Source: an uncultured Bacteroidales bacterium
GTDB taxonomy: Bacteria > Bacteroidota > Bacteroidia > Bacteroidales > Muribaculaceae
Assembly: GCA_902792895.1 (NCBI GenBank)
Contig: CADBBK010000009.1
Location: 119,246-183,245, forward strand
Reading direction: 5' to 3'
DNA length: 64,000 nucleotides
Shown: piece by piece, positions 1 to 8,558 of the stretch
Position numbering within the stretch: the first letter of the stretch is position 1
Layout of the letters: the number at the start of each line of letters is the position of its first letter
Position numbers and translations under genes: made by a program
Notes under the pieces: model-generated
What the model saw: only the letters and a program-made list of their open reading frames with translations
The model's database searches: none
What the model was told of the DNA's origin: nothing

Positions 1-2
1 CC

Positions 3-1823
3 TTTATCGATGGACACTTGCTGGTGTTCCCCGATGAGTGCGTGCAGTCGGTGAGCCAGATTGACGGACAGCTTACTGTTGTTGCACTCGATGGTAGCGT
101 GTATGCGTATCCGATGGCGGATGTCGAGTCCATCAGTGATACCTTGCCCCGTGAGCTGCCGTCCATCACGTCCTACAAGTTCACCAACAAGTGCAATTAC
201 CAGGTGTACACCGATGCGGTGGGTGTCATCGAGAATGATACCATCCGCGTCGAGGTGGCAGGTATCGGTAAGCGCCTGACGGCGACGTTCTCGTTGTCGG
301 ACAATGATGCAGTGGCCTATGTTGACGGCGTGTTGCAGCAGAGCAAGGAAAGTCGTATGCGTTTTGCTGCGCCTAAGACTTATACGGTGTGCCGTTCGGG
401 AGACTTGGTGCTCAAGCGTCTGGCTTCGGGTGCATACGGCCTGGTGCCTTTCGGCCGTGACGTTGTTGTTGATGTGGACTTCCTGACAGACCACAGCACA
501 TCGGTTCCCCGAATTGATATCAACACGGTGGGCGGCGTGCCCATTTCTAGCAAGGAGTACTACGTCGATGCTGAGATTATCATCGATGGGGCCGGCGTGT
601 TCCCGTCGATGACCGACTCGGTGCAGATCAAAGGTCGTGGCAACGACTCCTGGACCGGTTATATCAATGGCAAAAACCCCTATCGCCTGAAGTTTGCCAG
701 CAAGGTGAAACCCTTTGGCCTGTCTAAGGGCAAGAACTGGGTGCTGCTGGCCAACAACCGTAGGGGCTCGATGCTGACCAACGCCATCGGCATGAAGGCC
801 GCCAGCCTGATAGGCACGGTTGGCGTCAACCACATCGTTCCCGTGGAACTGTACATCAACGGGCTCTACAAGGGCAATTACAACTTCACCGAGAAGGTGG
901 GTTTGGCCGGTAACAGCGTTGACCTGGACGATGAAACTGCTGCTGCCCTGCTGGAACTGGATACTTACTACGACGAGCCGGAAGAGCAGAAGTTCATGTC
1001 GGAGCCATACGGCATCCCTGTCAATATCAAGAACCCCGAATTCAATGAGGATTCCACCGTGCTCACGCTGGACGCGATTCAGGAGCGGTTCAATGGATTT
1101 GTGGCTGACGTGCATGACGGCAATGGCTATGCGGCTCATGTCGATCTCGACGCCCTGGCCAGGTACCTGATGCTCAATGACTTGATTCTCAATCGTGAGA
1201 TTCTGCATCCCAAGAGCACATTCTGCTACAACGAGAACATCCTGGACCCTGAAAGCCGCTTTGTATTCGGACCGGTATGGGACTTGGACTGGGCCTTCGG
1301 CTACAACGGCATTCATGCCGGCAGTTACTTCAATTTTTCCAAGACCGCTGACTTGTATAGCGATTACAATTATGAGCAGCGCGAATTTATCGCGGCCTTG
1401 CGCTACGGGGAGGATATGAGCCGTCGGCTCTACGACCTGTGGCAGGATTTCATGGGCGACGGCCTGGATGAGCTGTGCGAGTTCTGTGGAGAGTATTATC
1501 AGTATGCCAAAGCCTCCATCGAGAAAAGCAAGCCGGTGGTTAATGATAACACAGACTACAACCTGCAGAGCTATCGTGCCACCCAGTGGCTCAGGCAGCG
1601 CGCCGAGTTCCTGTATGAGAAACTCGCCCAGGAAGTGCTGCTCCCCGGTGATGTCAACGGTGACGGTGCCTTGAGCATCAGCGACATATCCCTGCTCATC
1701 GACTACCTGCTGCAAAACGATGCCGCAACGATTTTCATGGACAACGCCGATGTTGACGGCGATGGCGAAGTGAGCGTCGGTGACGTTGCCGCCATCCTTG
1801 ACCTCCTGTTGCTGGCCCCATGA
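3..1823 (+). CDS. CotH kinase family protein with C-terminal dockerin (5' end outside window)
   Basis: The reading frame is open from base 3, so the gene starts upstream; the TTG at 18 is not a convincing start. Of the 606 visible residues, about 1-165 form a beta-rich leader region, 165-525 a CotH-type kinase fold, and 545-606 a type I dockerin-like module. CotH landmarks are IKGRGNDSW, the FTEK segment, and PVWDLDW with the acidic pair at about residues 427-429. CotH of Bacillus spores is an atypical secreted protein kinase; the substrate here is unknown. The two dockerin calcium loops begin at about D550 (DVNGDG) and D583 (DVDGDG). Two related CotH-dockerin genes lie at 34-37 kb. A cohesin-like gene follows directly downstream, which hints at a dockerin-cohesin pairing, but that is inference. 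Confidence 0.85.
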   Translation, partial: FIDGHLLVFPDECVQSVSQIDGQLTVVALDGSVYAYPMADVESISDTLPRELPSITSYKFTNKCNYQVYTDAVGVIENDTIRVEVAGIGKRLTATFSLSDNDAVAYVDGVLQQSKESRMRFAAPKTYTVCRSGDLVLKRLASGAYGLVPFGRDVVVDVDFLTDHSTSVPRIDINTVGGVPISSKEYYVDAEIIIDGAGVFPSMTDSVQIKGRGNDSWTGYINGKNPYRLKFASKVKPFGLSKGKNWVLLANNRRGSMLTNAIGMKAASLIGTVGVNHIVPVELYINGLYKGNYNFTEKVGLAGNSVDLDDETAAALLELDTYYDEPEEQKFMSEPYGIPVNIKNPEFNEDSTVLTLDAIQERFNGFVADVHDGNGYAAHVDLDALARYLMLNDLILNREILHPKSTFCYNENILDPESRFVFGPVWDLDWAFGYNGIHAGSYFNFSKTADLYSDYNYEQREFIAALRYGEDMSRRLYDLWQDFMGDGLDELCEFCGEYYQYAKASIEKSKPVVNDNTDYNLQSYRATQWLRQRAEFLYEKLAQEVLLPGDVNGDGALSISDISLLIDYLLQNDAATIFMDNADVDGDGEVSVGDVAAILDLLLLAP

Positions 1824-1848
1824 CTCTCGGGCTGCTAGGTGGGGCATG

Positions 1849-1878
1849 TTGCTGTTGTGTAAAATTGTTGTAACTTTG
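1849..1878 (+). promoter_or_regulatory. Bacteroidetes-type promoter for the cohesin-like gene
   Basis: TTG at 1849-1851, 19 bases, then TAACTTTG at 1871-1878. This matches the Bacteroidetes -33/-7 arrangement. The ATG at 1918 is 40 bases downstream of the -7 box, leaving an ordinary leader. Confidence 0.7.
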
Positions 1879-1917
1879 CCGCGGTGACATAACGAATAAG
1901 TACATTACTGCACGACA

Positions 1918-2448
1918 ATGAAACATTACATTATGCTATTGCTGGCGTTGCTGGTGGCGTTGAATGCCATGGGGCAGCGCAATAAGGTATTTATCGCCGG
2001 TTTTGAGGTTTCGCCGGACTCGACAGTCACGGTGCCGGTGATTCTTGCTAACCAGGACACGACCTATGGCGTGCAGTTCAATGTGTATCCACCCGACGGC
2101 CTCAAGGTGAAAAGTGTCAAGACAACTCCCTATTCCGACAAGTTGGGGATGGACGCGACGTCCAGCAAGCGTGAAGGTGCGCGCGTGGTGCTGTTGTACT
2201 CCATGTCGATGAAATCCTATCCGCCCGACTCGGCAGCCGTGGCCGAAGTCACCTTCCGCGCCACACCCCAGTTCCGTGGTGGCAACGTCGTGATCAAGCG
2301 CGTGTATGGCTCGAGAAGTGACAACAGCAGCCTGACGATGGACGGCTGCACGACTCACGTGACCTTGCCCGACAGCGCCTTGTTCGGCCTGCCCGAAGAG
2401 GACTCGAAGGAGGGCAGCAGTTTCTTCACCCTGCCTGTCGGTCCATGA
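1918..2448 (+). CDS. Secreted cohesin-like domain protein
   Basis: A 176-residue protein with a short signal peptide (about residues 1-19, ending ..NAMGQ). The rest resembles a cohesin-type beta sandwich: an opening strand pattern STVTVPVILAN, a GVQFNVYPPDGLKVKSV segment like the cohesin 'F.L.YD...L.VVSV' strands, a central VVLLYSM strand, an AVAEVTFRA strand like the cohesin 'ANIKFK' strand, and a closing HVTLP. Cohesins bind dockerins, and the gene directly upstream ends in a dockerin. It has its own promoter. There is no lipobox and no obvious sorting domain, so how it is anchored is unclear. The fold call rests on pattern recognition only; other Ig-like or carbohydrate-binding sandwiches are possible. 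Confidence 0.55.
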   Translation: MKHYIMLLLALLVALNAMGQRNKVFIAGFEVSPDSTVTVPVILANQDTTYGVQFNVYPPDGLKVKSVKTTPYSDKLGMDATSSKREGARVVLLYSMSMKSYPPDSAAVAEVTFRATPQFRGGNVVIKRVYGSRSDNSSLTMDGCTTHVTLPDSALFGLPEEDSKEGSSFFTLPVGP

Positions 2449-2519
2449 CGGGTTTAAACCAAACGGTCCCTCCGCGGTCTAAAGGTGGAACAAAACAATG
2501 ATTAATGCTTGATACTGAC

Positions 2520-3263
2520 ATGAAAAGGATATTGACATTAGTGTTGCTGATGGTGGCCATGGTACTGCCGCAACAGGCTGTGGCGCGTGATTTCACCAAC
2601 GAGACCCTCAACTATGAGATTGTCTATCACTGGGGCATGATCTGGAAGCATGCCGGTGATGCGACCTTGAGCATCCGCAAGACCAAGTCGGGCTACTACT
2701 CGCAGCTGACGGGCAAGACGCGCTCGTGGGCTGACAAGGTGTATCCCGTGCGTGACACCCTCAAGTGCACCATGAACAACGAACTCAAGCCGCTGCAGTA
2801 CGAGAAACTGACGCATGAGAAGGACTACTATGCCCGCGACGTGGTCAAGTTCTCCTATAACTACAGCCACACCAAGGCGCACTGCACCCGCTACCGCAAG
2901 AGCGGCACCACGACCATCGACCTGAGTGCCAAGTCGCAGGCCTATGACATGCTGAGTGTCTTCTACATGCTGCGTAACCTGGACTATGACGAACTCAGCG
3001 TCAACAAGAACTATACGACGGTCATCTTCTCGGGTAAGGAGAAGGAATATCTCACCATCAACTACAAGGGTGTGGAAACCATCAAGATGCGCGACGGCAC
3101 CAAGCGCAAGGCCCACCGCATCACCTTCCGCTTCACCCAGAAGGGCGGCAAGCAGTCCAGCGACGACCTGACAGCCTGGATGTCGACCGACGATAGCCGC
3201 ATTCCCTTGCTGCTCGTGGGCAAGCTCCCCGTGGGCGAGGTGAAGTGCTACTACAAGGGCTAG
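2520..3263 (+). CDS. DUF3108 family exported protein
   Basis: From the ATG at 2520 the protein has 247 residues and begins with a clear signal peptide (MKRILTLVLLMVAM...QQAVA). An in-frame ATG at 2505 would add five residues ahead of the lysine-arginine start of the signal peptide and is less likely. The mature part begins FTNETLNYEIVYHWGMIWKHAG and contains the paired-strand pattern typical of DUF3108, an envelope family of unknown function built from beta strands. The C-terminal stretch, including DSRIPLLLVGKLPVGEVKCYY, is the usual end of the family. It lies 56 bases after the cohesin-like gene with no clear promoter of its own and may be cotranscribed with it. No specific role can be assigned. 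Confidence 0.75.
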   Translation: MKRILTLVLLMVAMVLPQQAVARDFTNETLNYEIVYHWGMIWKHAGDATLSIRKTKSGYYSQLTGKTRSWADKVYPVRDTLKCTMNNELKPLQYEKLTHEKDYYARDVVKFSYNYSHTKAHCTRYRKSGTTTIDLSAKSQAYDMLSVFYMLRNLDYDELSVNKNYTTVIFSGKEKEYLTINYKGVETIKMRDGTKRKAHRITFRFTQKGGKQSSDDLTAWMSTDDSRIPLLLVGKLPVGEVKCYYKG

Positions 3264-3270
3264 TGACTCA

Positions 3271-3319
3271 GTTAGGAGTTAGGAGTTAGGGGTTAGGAGT
3301 TAGGGGTTAGGAGTGAGGA
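3271..3319. repeat. Heptamer micro-array GTTAGRR (7 units)
   Basis: Seven head-to-tail heptamers of the form GTTAGGA/GTTAGGG, the last drifting to GTGAGGA. It starts 7 bases after the DUF3108 stop codon. The same heptamer occurs at 22461, 32634, 41621 and 48099. Confidence 0.9.
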
Positions 3320-3356
3320 GTTGCCTGTTGCAATCCACTCCTAACCCCTAACTTTT
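3298..3356 (+). terminator. Hairpin built from the heptamer array
   Basis: Bases 3298-3315 and 3336-3353 form a perfect 18-bp inverted repeat with a 20-base loop, followed by TTTT. The left arm is part of the GTTAGRR array; the right arm is its complement. It probably terminates transcription from the DUF3108 gene. Confidence 0.65.
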
Positions 3357-3423
3357 CACTCAATAACTGCAGATGCAGTGTTCCAAATTTCATCATTTAT
3401 AGGATAATTTGGGACATTTTACG

Positions 3424-3452
3424 TTGTGGTACAAAAAATAACTGTAATTTTG
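3424..3452 (+). promoter_or_regulatory. Promoter for the exporter operon
   Basis: TTG at 3424-3426, 18 bases, then TAATTTTG at 3445-3452. The first gene of the operon starts at 3496. Confidence 0.65.
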
Positions 3453-3495
3453 CAGCAATTATTGCTGATTGGAAATAAAGAGAATAAAGTAACAT

Positions 3496-4923
3496 ATGCG
3501 TAACGTTATCTTCATAACTTTTTGTGTCATTGCCTTTCTGGCATCAGGCCAAGTGGTGACTTTGGACTCATGCCGCCACATGGCACTGCGCAACAACAAG
3601 GAGATTCAGCAGGCGGCTCTCGCCATCGACAAGGCGGGTTATCAACGCAAGGAGGCTGCAGCGGCCTATCTGCCCCAGTTTGACCTCACCGCGGGATATA
3701 TCTACAACTCCTGCCGCGTGTCGCTTGTCAAGGAGGACCAGATGCTCCCCACCAAGTCTTTTAACCTGGAAACGGGCACCTATGACTACAACCTGGTCAT
3801 CGACCCGCGCACGGGAACTCCCCTGCAGGTCAACGGGCAGTATGTGCCCTCGACTATCGCCCTGCTGCCCAAGAGCGGCCTCTCCTACAACATCCACAAC
3901 CTGATGGGCGGTGCCTTGACGGTGACGCAGCCCATCTACATGGGCGGCAAAATCACCGCGATGAACCAGATTACCGACCTGGCACAGCAGCTTGCCCGCG
4001 AGATGCGCGACAGCAAGATTGAGGACGTCATCTACAATGTGGATGCCGCCTACTGGCAGGTGGTGTCGCTCTGCGCCAAGCAGAAACTGGCGCGCAGCTA
4101 TGTCAGCCTGGTGGAGAAACTGGACAACGATGTCAAGGCAATGGTCAACGAGGGTGTCGCCACCCGTGCCAACCAGCTGGCCGTCGACGTGAAGTTGAAC
4201 GAGGCCAACGTGGACCTGACCAAGGTGGACAACGGCGTGACGCTCTCGCGCATGCTGCTCGCCCAGTTGTGCGGCCTGCCCGTCAACACCATGATGACGC
4301 TTGCCGACGAAGGCCAGGACGAGTTGGGCATTCTCCTTTCCCCGTCCACTTACAACCTAGATGAGGTGTTCAACAAGCGACATGACGTGCGCTCGCTGGA
4401 ACTGGCAACCAAAATCTATGACCAGCAGGTCAAGGTTGCCCGCAGCGAGATGATGCCCAAGCTCGCCGCTGTCGCTGCACTCCATGCCACCAACCCCAAC
4501 AGCTATGACGGCTTTGAGAACCGCTTTGGCGCCGCGTTCAGCGTGGGTGCCACCCTGCGGATGCCCCTGTGGCACTGGGGCGGCTTGAGCAACAAGGTCA
4601 AGGCCGCTCAGGTCGAGGCCAACGTCAAGCGTCTGGAACTCGATGACGCCAAGGAAAAAATCGCCTTGCAGATCAGCCAGGCCGCTTTCCGCTACCAGGA
4701 AGCCTTCAAAACCTATGAGGCCACCAAGGCCAACTTGGCCCAGGCCGATGAGAACCTGCGCATTGCCGACATCGCTTTCAAGGAGGGCATGGGCACCATC
4801 GATGAAGTGCTGGCTGCCCAGACGGCATGGCTCAAGGCCAACAGCGAGAAGATTGATGCGGAAATCGACGTGCAACTCACTCACGAGTACCTCAACAAGG
4901 TCATGGGCGACCTGAGTTATTGA
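3496..4923 (+). CDS. TolC family outer membrane efflux protein
   Basis: A 475-residue protein with a signal peptide (about residues 1-18, ending ..FLASG). It is rich in long amphipathic helices with Ala/Gln/Lys heptads, as in the coiled-coil barrel of TolC-type channels. The family repeat is visible: a first half starting VTLDSCRHMALRNNKEIQQAAL and a second half with LELATKIYDQQVKVARSEMMPKLA; the tail includes EGMGTIDEVLAAQTAWLKA, a standard TolC segment. It should form the outer membrane channel of a tripartite exporter with the HlyD protein and the two ABC-2 permeases downstream. It is first in the operon, behind a Bacteroidetes-type promoter. Confidence 0.93.
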   Translation: MRNVIFITFCVIAFLASGQVVTLDSCRHMALRNNKEIQQAALAIDKAGYQRKEAAAAYLPQFDLTAGYIYNSCRVSLVKEDQMLPTKSFNLETGTYDYNLVIDPRTGTPLQVNGQYVPSTIALLPKSGLSYNIHNLMGGALTVTQPIYMGGKITAMNQITDLAQQLAREMRDSKIEDVIYNVDAAYWQVVSLCAKQKLARSYVSLVEKLDNDVKAMVNEGVATRANQLAVDVKLNEANVDLTKVDNGVTLSRMLLAQLCGLPVNTMMTLADEGQDELGILLSPSTYNLDEVFNKRHDVRSLELATKIYDQQVKVARSEMMPKLAAVAALHATNPNSYDGFENRFGAAFSVGATLRMPLWHWGGLSNKVKAAQVEANVKRLELDDAKEKIALQISQAAFRYQEAFKTYEATKANLAQADENLRIADIAFKEGMGTIDEVLAAQTAWLKANSEKIDAEIDVQLTHEYLNKVMGDLSY

Positions 4924-4985
4924 TCCAATCAATCCAGACCATCCAGATTATCCAGTCAATCCAGGAACTCCAGACCATCCACTTC
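4923..4985. repeat. Nonamer micro-array (ATCCAG + 3 variable bases, 7 units)
   Basis: Seven tandem 9-base units between the TolC and HlyD genes, starting at the last base of the TolC stop codon. Six bases are nearly fixed (ATCCAG) and three vary (ACC, ATT, TCA, GAA). The variable words resemble those in the TCTAGA nonamer array at 61480. Confidence 0.85.
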
Positions 4986-5017
4986 AACAAGCAACCAACA
5001 ACCGAAAACTCAATAAA

Positions 5018-6028
5018 ATGGAAAAAGACGAACAGAGAACAGTGGTCCGCAAAAAGGACAAAGCGCTGCTGGCAGCACTGGCCGTGTTTGCGCTGGTGAT
5101 GGCATGTATCGCTATCGTGGGCATCCTGCTCATCCATCCTGCCGACGACATTATCCAGGGACAGGCCGAGTGCGATGCCGTGCGCGTGAGCGGCAAGTTG
5201 CCGGGACGCATCGTGCGCTTCTACGTCCACGAGGGCGACACGGTACACAAGGGCGACAAGCTGGTGAGCATCTACTCCAGCACCGTCGATGCCAAGTACT
5301 ATCAGGCCAAGCAGATGCAGCAGGCTGCTGCATCACAGGACCAGAAGGCTGCCCGCGGTACCCGCGAGGAGCTCAAGCAGGGTGCTTACAACATGTGGCA
5401 GCAGGCCATCGCTGCCCAAACCATTGCCGAGAAGACCTACCAGCGCGTGGAGAGCCTCTACAAGCAGGGTGTCGCTACCCAGCAGAAGCGTGACGAGGCC
5501 AAAGCCGCCTATGACGCCGCTACGGCCCAGGTCAAGGCCGCCAAGGCCCAGTACGACATGGCAGTGAAGGGTGCCCAGCAGGAAGACAAGAATGCCGCCC
5601 GCAGCATGGCCAATGCCGCCCGTGGCTCGGTCATGGAGGTCGAGAGCCTGCTCGAGGACCAGGTGCTCGTGGCCCCCTGTGACGGCGAGGTGAGCGAGAT
5701 TTATCCGCAGGAGGGTGAACTCGTGGCTATGGGCACTCCCATCATGTCGATTGCCAAGATGGACGACATGTGGGTGAGCTTCAGCGTGCGTGAAGAGGTG
5801 CTCAACGACCTGCCCATGGGCAAGGAAGTGAATGTGACCATTCCTGCCCTCAACAACACCAAGACCAAGATGTCGGTCTATTACATCCACGATATGGGCA
5901 GTTACGCCGTATGGCAGGCTGCCAAGGCCCAGGGCCAGTACGACAGCAAGACCTTTGAGGTGAGGATGCGTCCCACCAGCAAGGTGCCCAACCTGCGCCC
6001 GGGCATGTCGATCATTCTGGAGAAATAA
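5018..6028 (+). CDS. HlyD/EmrA-type membrane fusion protein
   Basis: A 336-residue protein with a short cytoplasmic lead rich in charges, one membrane helix (about residues 18-40) and a periplasmic body. The first lipoyl half is GKLPGRIVRFYVHEGDTVHKG. A long Ala/Gln/Lys coiled coil follows (about residues 90-205). The second lipoyl half is VLVAPCDGEVSEIYPQEGEL, and a beta-barrel end includes LRPGMSIILEK. This is the standard periplasmic adaptor that links an inner membrane pump to TolC. It sits between the TolC gene and two ABC-2 permease genes, so it should be the adaptor of that exporter. Confidence 0.92.
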   Translation: MEKDEQRTVVRKKDKALLAALAVFALVMACIAIVGILLIHPADDIIQGQAECDAVRVSGKLPGRIVRFYVHEGDTVHKGDKLVSIYSSTVDAKYYQAKQMQQAAASQDQKAARGTREELKQGAYNMWQQAIAAQTIAEKTYQRVESLYKQGVATQQKRDEAKAAYDAATAQVKAAKAQYDMAVKGAQQEDKNAARSMANAARGSVMEVESLLEDQVLVAPCDGEVSEIYPQEGELVAMGTPIMSIAKMDDMWVSFSVREEVLNDLPMGKEVNVTIPALNNTKTKMSVYYIHDMGSYAVWQAAKAQGQYDSKTFEVRMRPTSKVPNLRPGMSIILEK

Positions 6029-6058
6029 TCGTGCCGGCCAGGCACATCAGGCAACACA

Positions 6059-7231
6059 ATGATGATGATACTGAAATACATAGGACGTTCGTTTAAGCGC
6101 GGGTGCATACAACTCGTGCGTCGGCCCATGTACTTCCTGCTGATTGTTATCATGCCCCTGTTGTGCTCCTGGTTCCTCATGGACCTCATCAAGACCGGCT
6201 CCGTGCAGCGTGTGCCGGTCGGCATTGTTGACATGGACAACAGTTCGCTGTCGCGCCGCATTTCGCGCAATCTGAACGGTTTCCAGCAGGTGAACATCAG
6301 TCATCGCTACAACAACTTCGCCGAGGCGCGCGATGCCGTGCAGCGCGGCGAGGTGATGGGCTTCTTCTTTATCCCCGACGATCTCGAGAATTTGGCGCTG
6401 GGCGGTCGTCAGCCTGTGGTGAGCTACTATGTGAACTACGCCTATTACGCGCCCGCCTCGATGCAGTACAAGGGTTTCAAGACCATCTCGCTGCTCGTCA
6501 ACGGCGGTATCGTGCAGACAGCGTTGCGCACGGTGGGACTCCGCAATGAGCAGATTGAGTCGACCTTGGTGCCCTATCAGACGCATCTCCACATGATCGG
6601 TAACCCGTTTACCAACTACAACTTCTACCTCAACAGCACGTTTGTTCCCTGTTTCCTGTCGCTGTTCATCCTGCTGGTGACGGCATTCTCGTTGGGACTG
6701 GAGTTGAAGTCGGGTCTGAGTAGCCAGTGGCTCAAGAACTCAGGCGGTAGCATGTTCCTGGCCCTAGTGGGCAAACTGGTGCCTCAAACCGTCCTGTTCA
6801 CCATTGTGGGCTGGTTCATCCAGTGGATGATGTTCCGCTGCTACGATTTCCCGCTGAACTGCAATCCGTGGCACATGCTCAGTGCGATGTTCCTGCTCGT
6901 GGTCGCCAACCAGAGCTTTGCCGTGCTGATGTACTGCTTCGTACCTAACTTCCGCTACGCTACGATGCTGTGCACGCTGCTGGGTATGGTGTCGTTCTCG
7001 TTTACGGGCTTCTCCCTGCCGCAAGAGGCGATGTATCCGTGGGTGACGGCCCTAGGCTATGTCATGCCCATCAAGTACTATTTCCTCATCATGGTCGACC
7101 AGGCCCTGAACGGCGTAGACCTGTATTATTCAAGAGTTTATTATGCTGCTCTCATCGGGTTCACCATCCTGCCTATGCTGCTCTCGTGGCGGCTGAAGAA
7201 GGAGTGCCTGAATCCCGTGTATGTACCCTGA
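6059..7231 (+). CDS. ABC-2 type permease (first of two)
   Basis: A 390-residue membrane protein: one N-terminal helix (about residues 20-45, YFLLIVIMPLLCSWFLMDLI), a periplasmic domain of roughly 150 residues, then five or six helices from about residue 195. The periplasmic part has VPVGIVDMDNSSLSRRISRNL, typical of the YhhJ/YhiI and DrrB-like ABC-2 group (PF12698). The membrane tail has the motif MVSFSFTGFSLPQEAMYPW. It should carry small molecules or drugs outward together with its partner permease, the HlyD protein and TolC. There is no ATPase gene nearby, so the energising subunit must be encoded elsewhere or be absent. Start at the first of three consecutive ATG codons. Confidence 0.88.
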   Translation: MMMILKYIGRSFKRGCIQLVRRPMYFLLIVIMPLLCSWFLMDLIKTGSVQRVPVGIVDMDNSSLSRRISRNLNGFQQVNISHRYNNFAEARDAVQRGEVMGFFFIPDDLENLALGGRQPVVSYYVNYAYYAPASMQYKGFKTISLLVNGGIVQTALRTVGLRNEQIESTLVPYQTHLHMIGNPFTNYNFYLNSTFVPCFLSLFILLVTAFSLGLELKSGLSSQWLKNSGGSMFLALVGKLVPQTVLFTIVGWFIQWMMFRCYDFPLNCNPWHMLSAMFLLVVANQSFAVLMYCFVPNFRYATMLCTLLGMVSFSFTGFSLPQEAMYPWVTALGYVMPIKYYFLIMVDQALNGVDLYYSRVYYAALIGFTILPMLLSWRLKKECLNPVYVP

Positions 7232-7235
7232 CGAT

Positions 7236-8492
7236 ATGACGGACAAAGTGAAACATAGCAGAATGTTCCTGTGGTTTATACAGGTGTTGAGGGTGTGCGG
7301 ACGCGAGTTGCTGCTCGTGTTCCGTGACCAGGGCGTGGTCATCTTCTTCCTGCTGCTCAACGCGGTCTATCCTGTCCTGTATGCCCTCATCTACAACCCT
7401 GAGGTGGTGCGCAACGAGCGCGTCGTCGTTGTCGATGACACCCGCTCACAATTGAGCCGTGAAATCGTGCGCCGACTCGATGCTACCCAGGAAATCGCCA
7501 TCGCGGGCTATGCCGCCAACATGCAGGAGGCCCAGGACGCGATGCACCGCAAGGAGTGCTATGGCATTCTGCATATTCCGCGTGAGTTCGGTCAGAGTGT
7601 TGGCCGTGGCGATCAGGGCCACTTGTCGCTCTACTGTGACATGAGCGTGATGATGCGCTACAAGGCGATGTTCACCGCCCTGTCCAATGTGACTCAGGCC
7701 ATGGGCAACGAGCGAATGGCGATGCGGGTTGAGCCCGTGGTGAGCATGAGCGGGGCCATCGTCGAAAACCGTCAGGTACCTGTCGGCAACCCTGCCATGG
7801 GCATTGCGAGCACGGTGCTGTTGTTCATCCTGCCCCTGGTATTGCAGCAGAGCATGATATTGGGCATCGCGATGCTGCATGGCGGCAGTATCGAGCGCCG
7901 TCGTCGCAATGGAGGGCGTGACCCGATGGCCATTGAAGCCAGTCCCGGTGCCACGATTGTCGGCAAGATGATGTGCCACCAGATTGTCTATGTGATTCCC
8001 GTCATCTATGTGCTGCACTACATACCGCTGATGTTCGGCTTCCCGCAGAACGGCAATTTCCTGCACATCATTTGTCTGGCTGTGCCCTTTGTCATCGCCG
8101 TGTCGTTCATGGGACAGACGTTGTCGGCTGTCGTCAACGAGCGCGAGAGCGTGTTCCTGCTGTTCGTGTTCTCGTCGGTAGTTTTTGTCTTCCTCACGGG
8201 CGTGTCGTGGCCCCGCTACCTGATGTCTCGCCTGTGGTGGCTGGTTGGGGACTGCGTCCCGAGCACGTGGATGGTTAACGGTTATGTCCTCATGCAGACC
8301 AACGGCTCCACACTCTACCAGGTGCAACATCCCTACTGGATGATGTGGCTCCAGTTGCCCGTGATGTTCACCCTGGCCTATGTCGTCGAGCGTTTCATCA
8401 ACCGTCGCCGTTACCGTTCATGGATTGCTGCCAGCGAGGACAATCCCCGTATCCTCACCCGCATCGACATGGCCAAGAACGGCGTGGGCTGA
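7236..8492 (+). CDS. ABC-2 type permease (second of two)
   Basis: A 418-residue paralogue of the upstream permease with the same layout: N-terminal helix (GVVIFFLLLNAVYPVLYAL), periplasmic domain starting NERVVVVDDTRSQLSREIVRRL, then a block of membrane helices. I prefer the ATG at 7236, four bases after the upstream stop. An in-frame ATG at 7221 would overlap the upstream gene by 11 bases. The conserved tail SVVFVFLTGVSWPRYLM matches the FTGFSLP motif of its partner. The two probably form a heterodimeric membrane unit. It is the last gene of the TolC-HlyD-permease-permease operon. Substrate unknown. Confidence 0.88.
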   Translation: MTDKVKHSRMFLWFIQVLRVCGRELLLVFRDQGVVIFFLLLNAVYPVLYALIYNPEVVRNERVVVVDDTRSQLSREIVRRLDATQEIAIAGYAANMQEAQDAMHRKECYGILHIPREFGQSVGRGDQGHLSLYCDMSVMMRYKAMFTALSNVTQAMGNERMAMRVEPVVSMSGAIVENRQVPVGNPAMGIASTVLLFILPLVLQQSMILGIAMLHGGSIERRRRNGGRDPMAIEASPGATIVGKMMCHQIVYVIPVIYVLHYIPLMFGFPQNGNFLHIICLAVPFVIAVSFMGQTLSAVVNERESVFLLFVFSSVVFVFLTGVSWPRYLMSRLWWLVGDCVPSTWMVNGYVLMQTNGSTLYQVQHPYWMMWLQLPVMFTLAYVVERFINRRRYRSWIAASEDNPRILTRIDMAKNGVG

Positions 8493-8558
8493 AAAATCCT
8501 GAAGCTAATGGTGGCACAGCCCCAACAATTGATTTGAAGTATTTTGTTCGCTGGGGAA

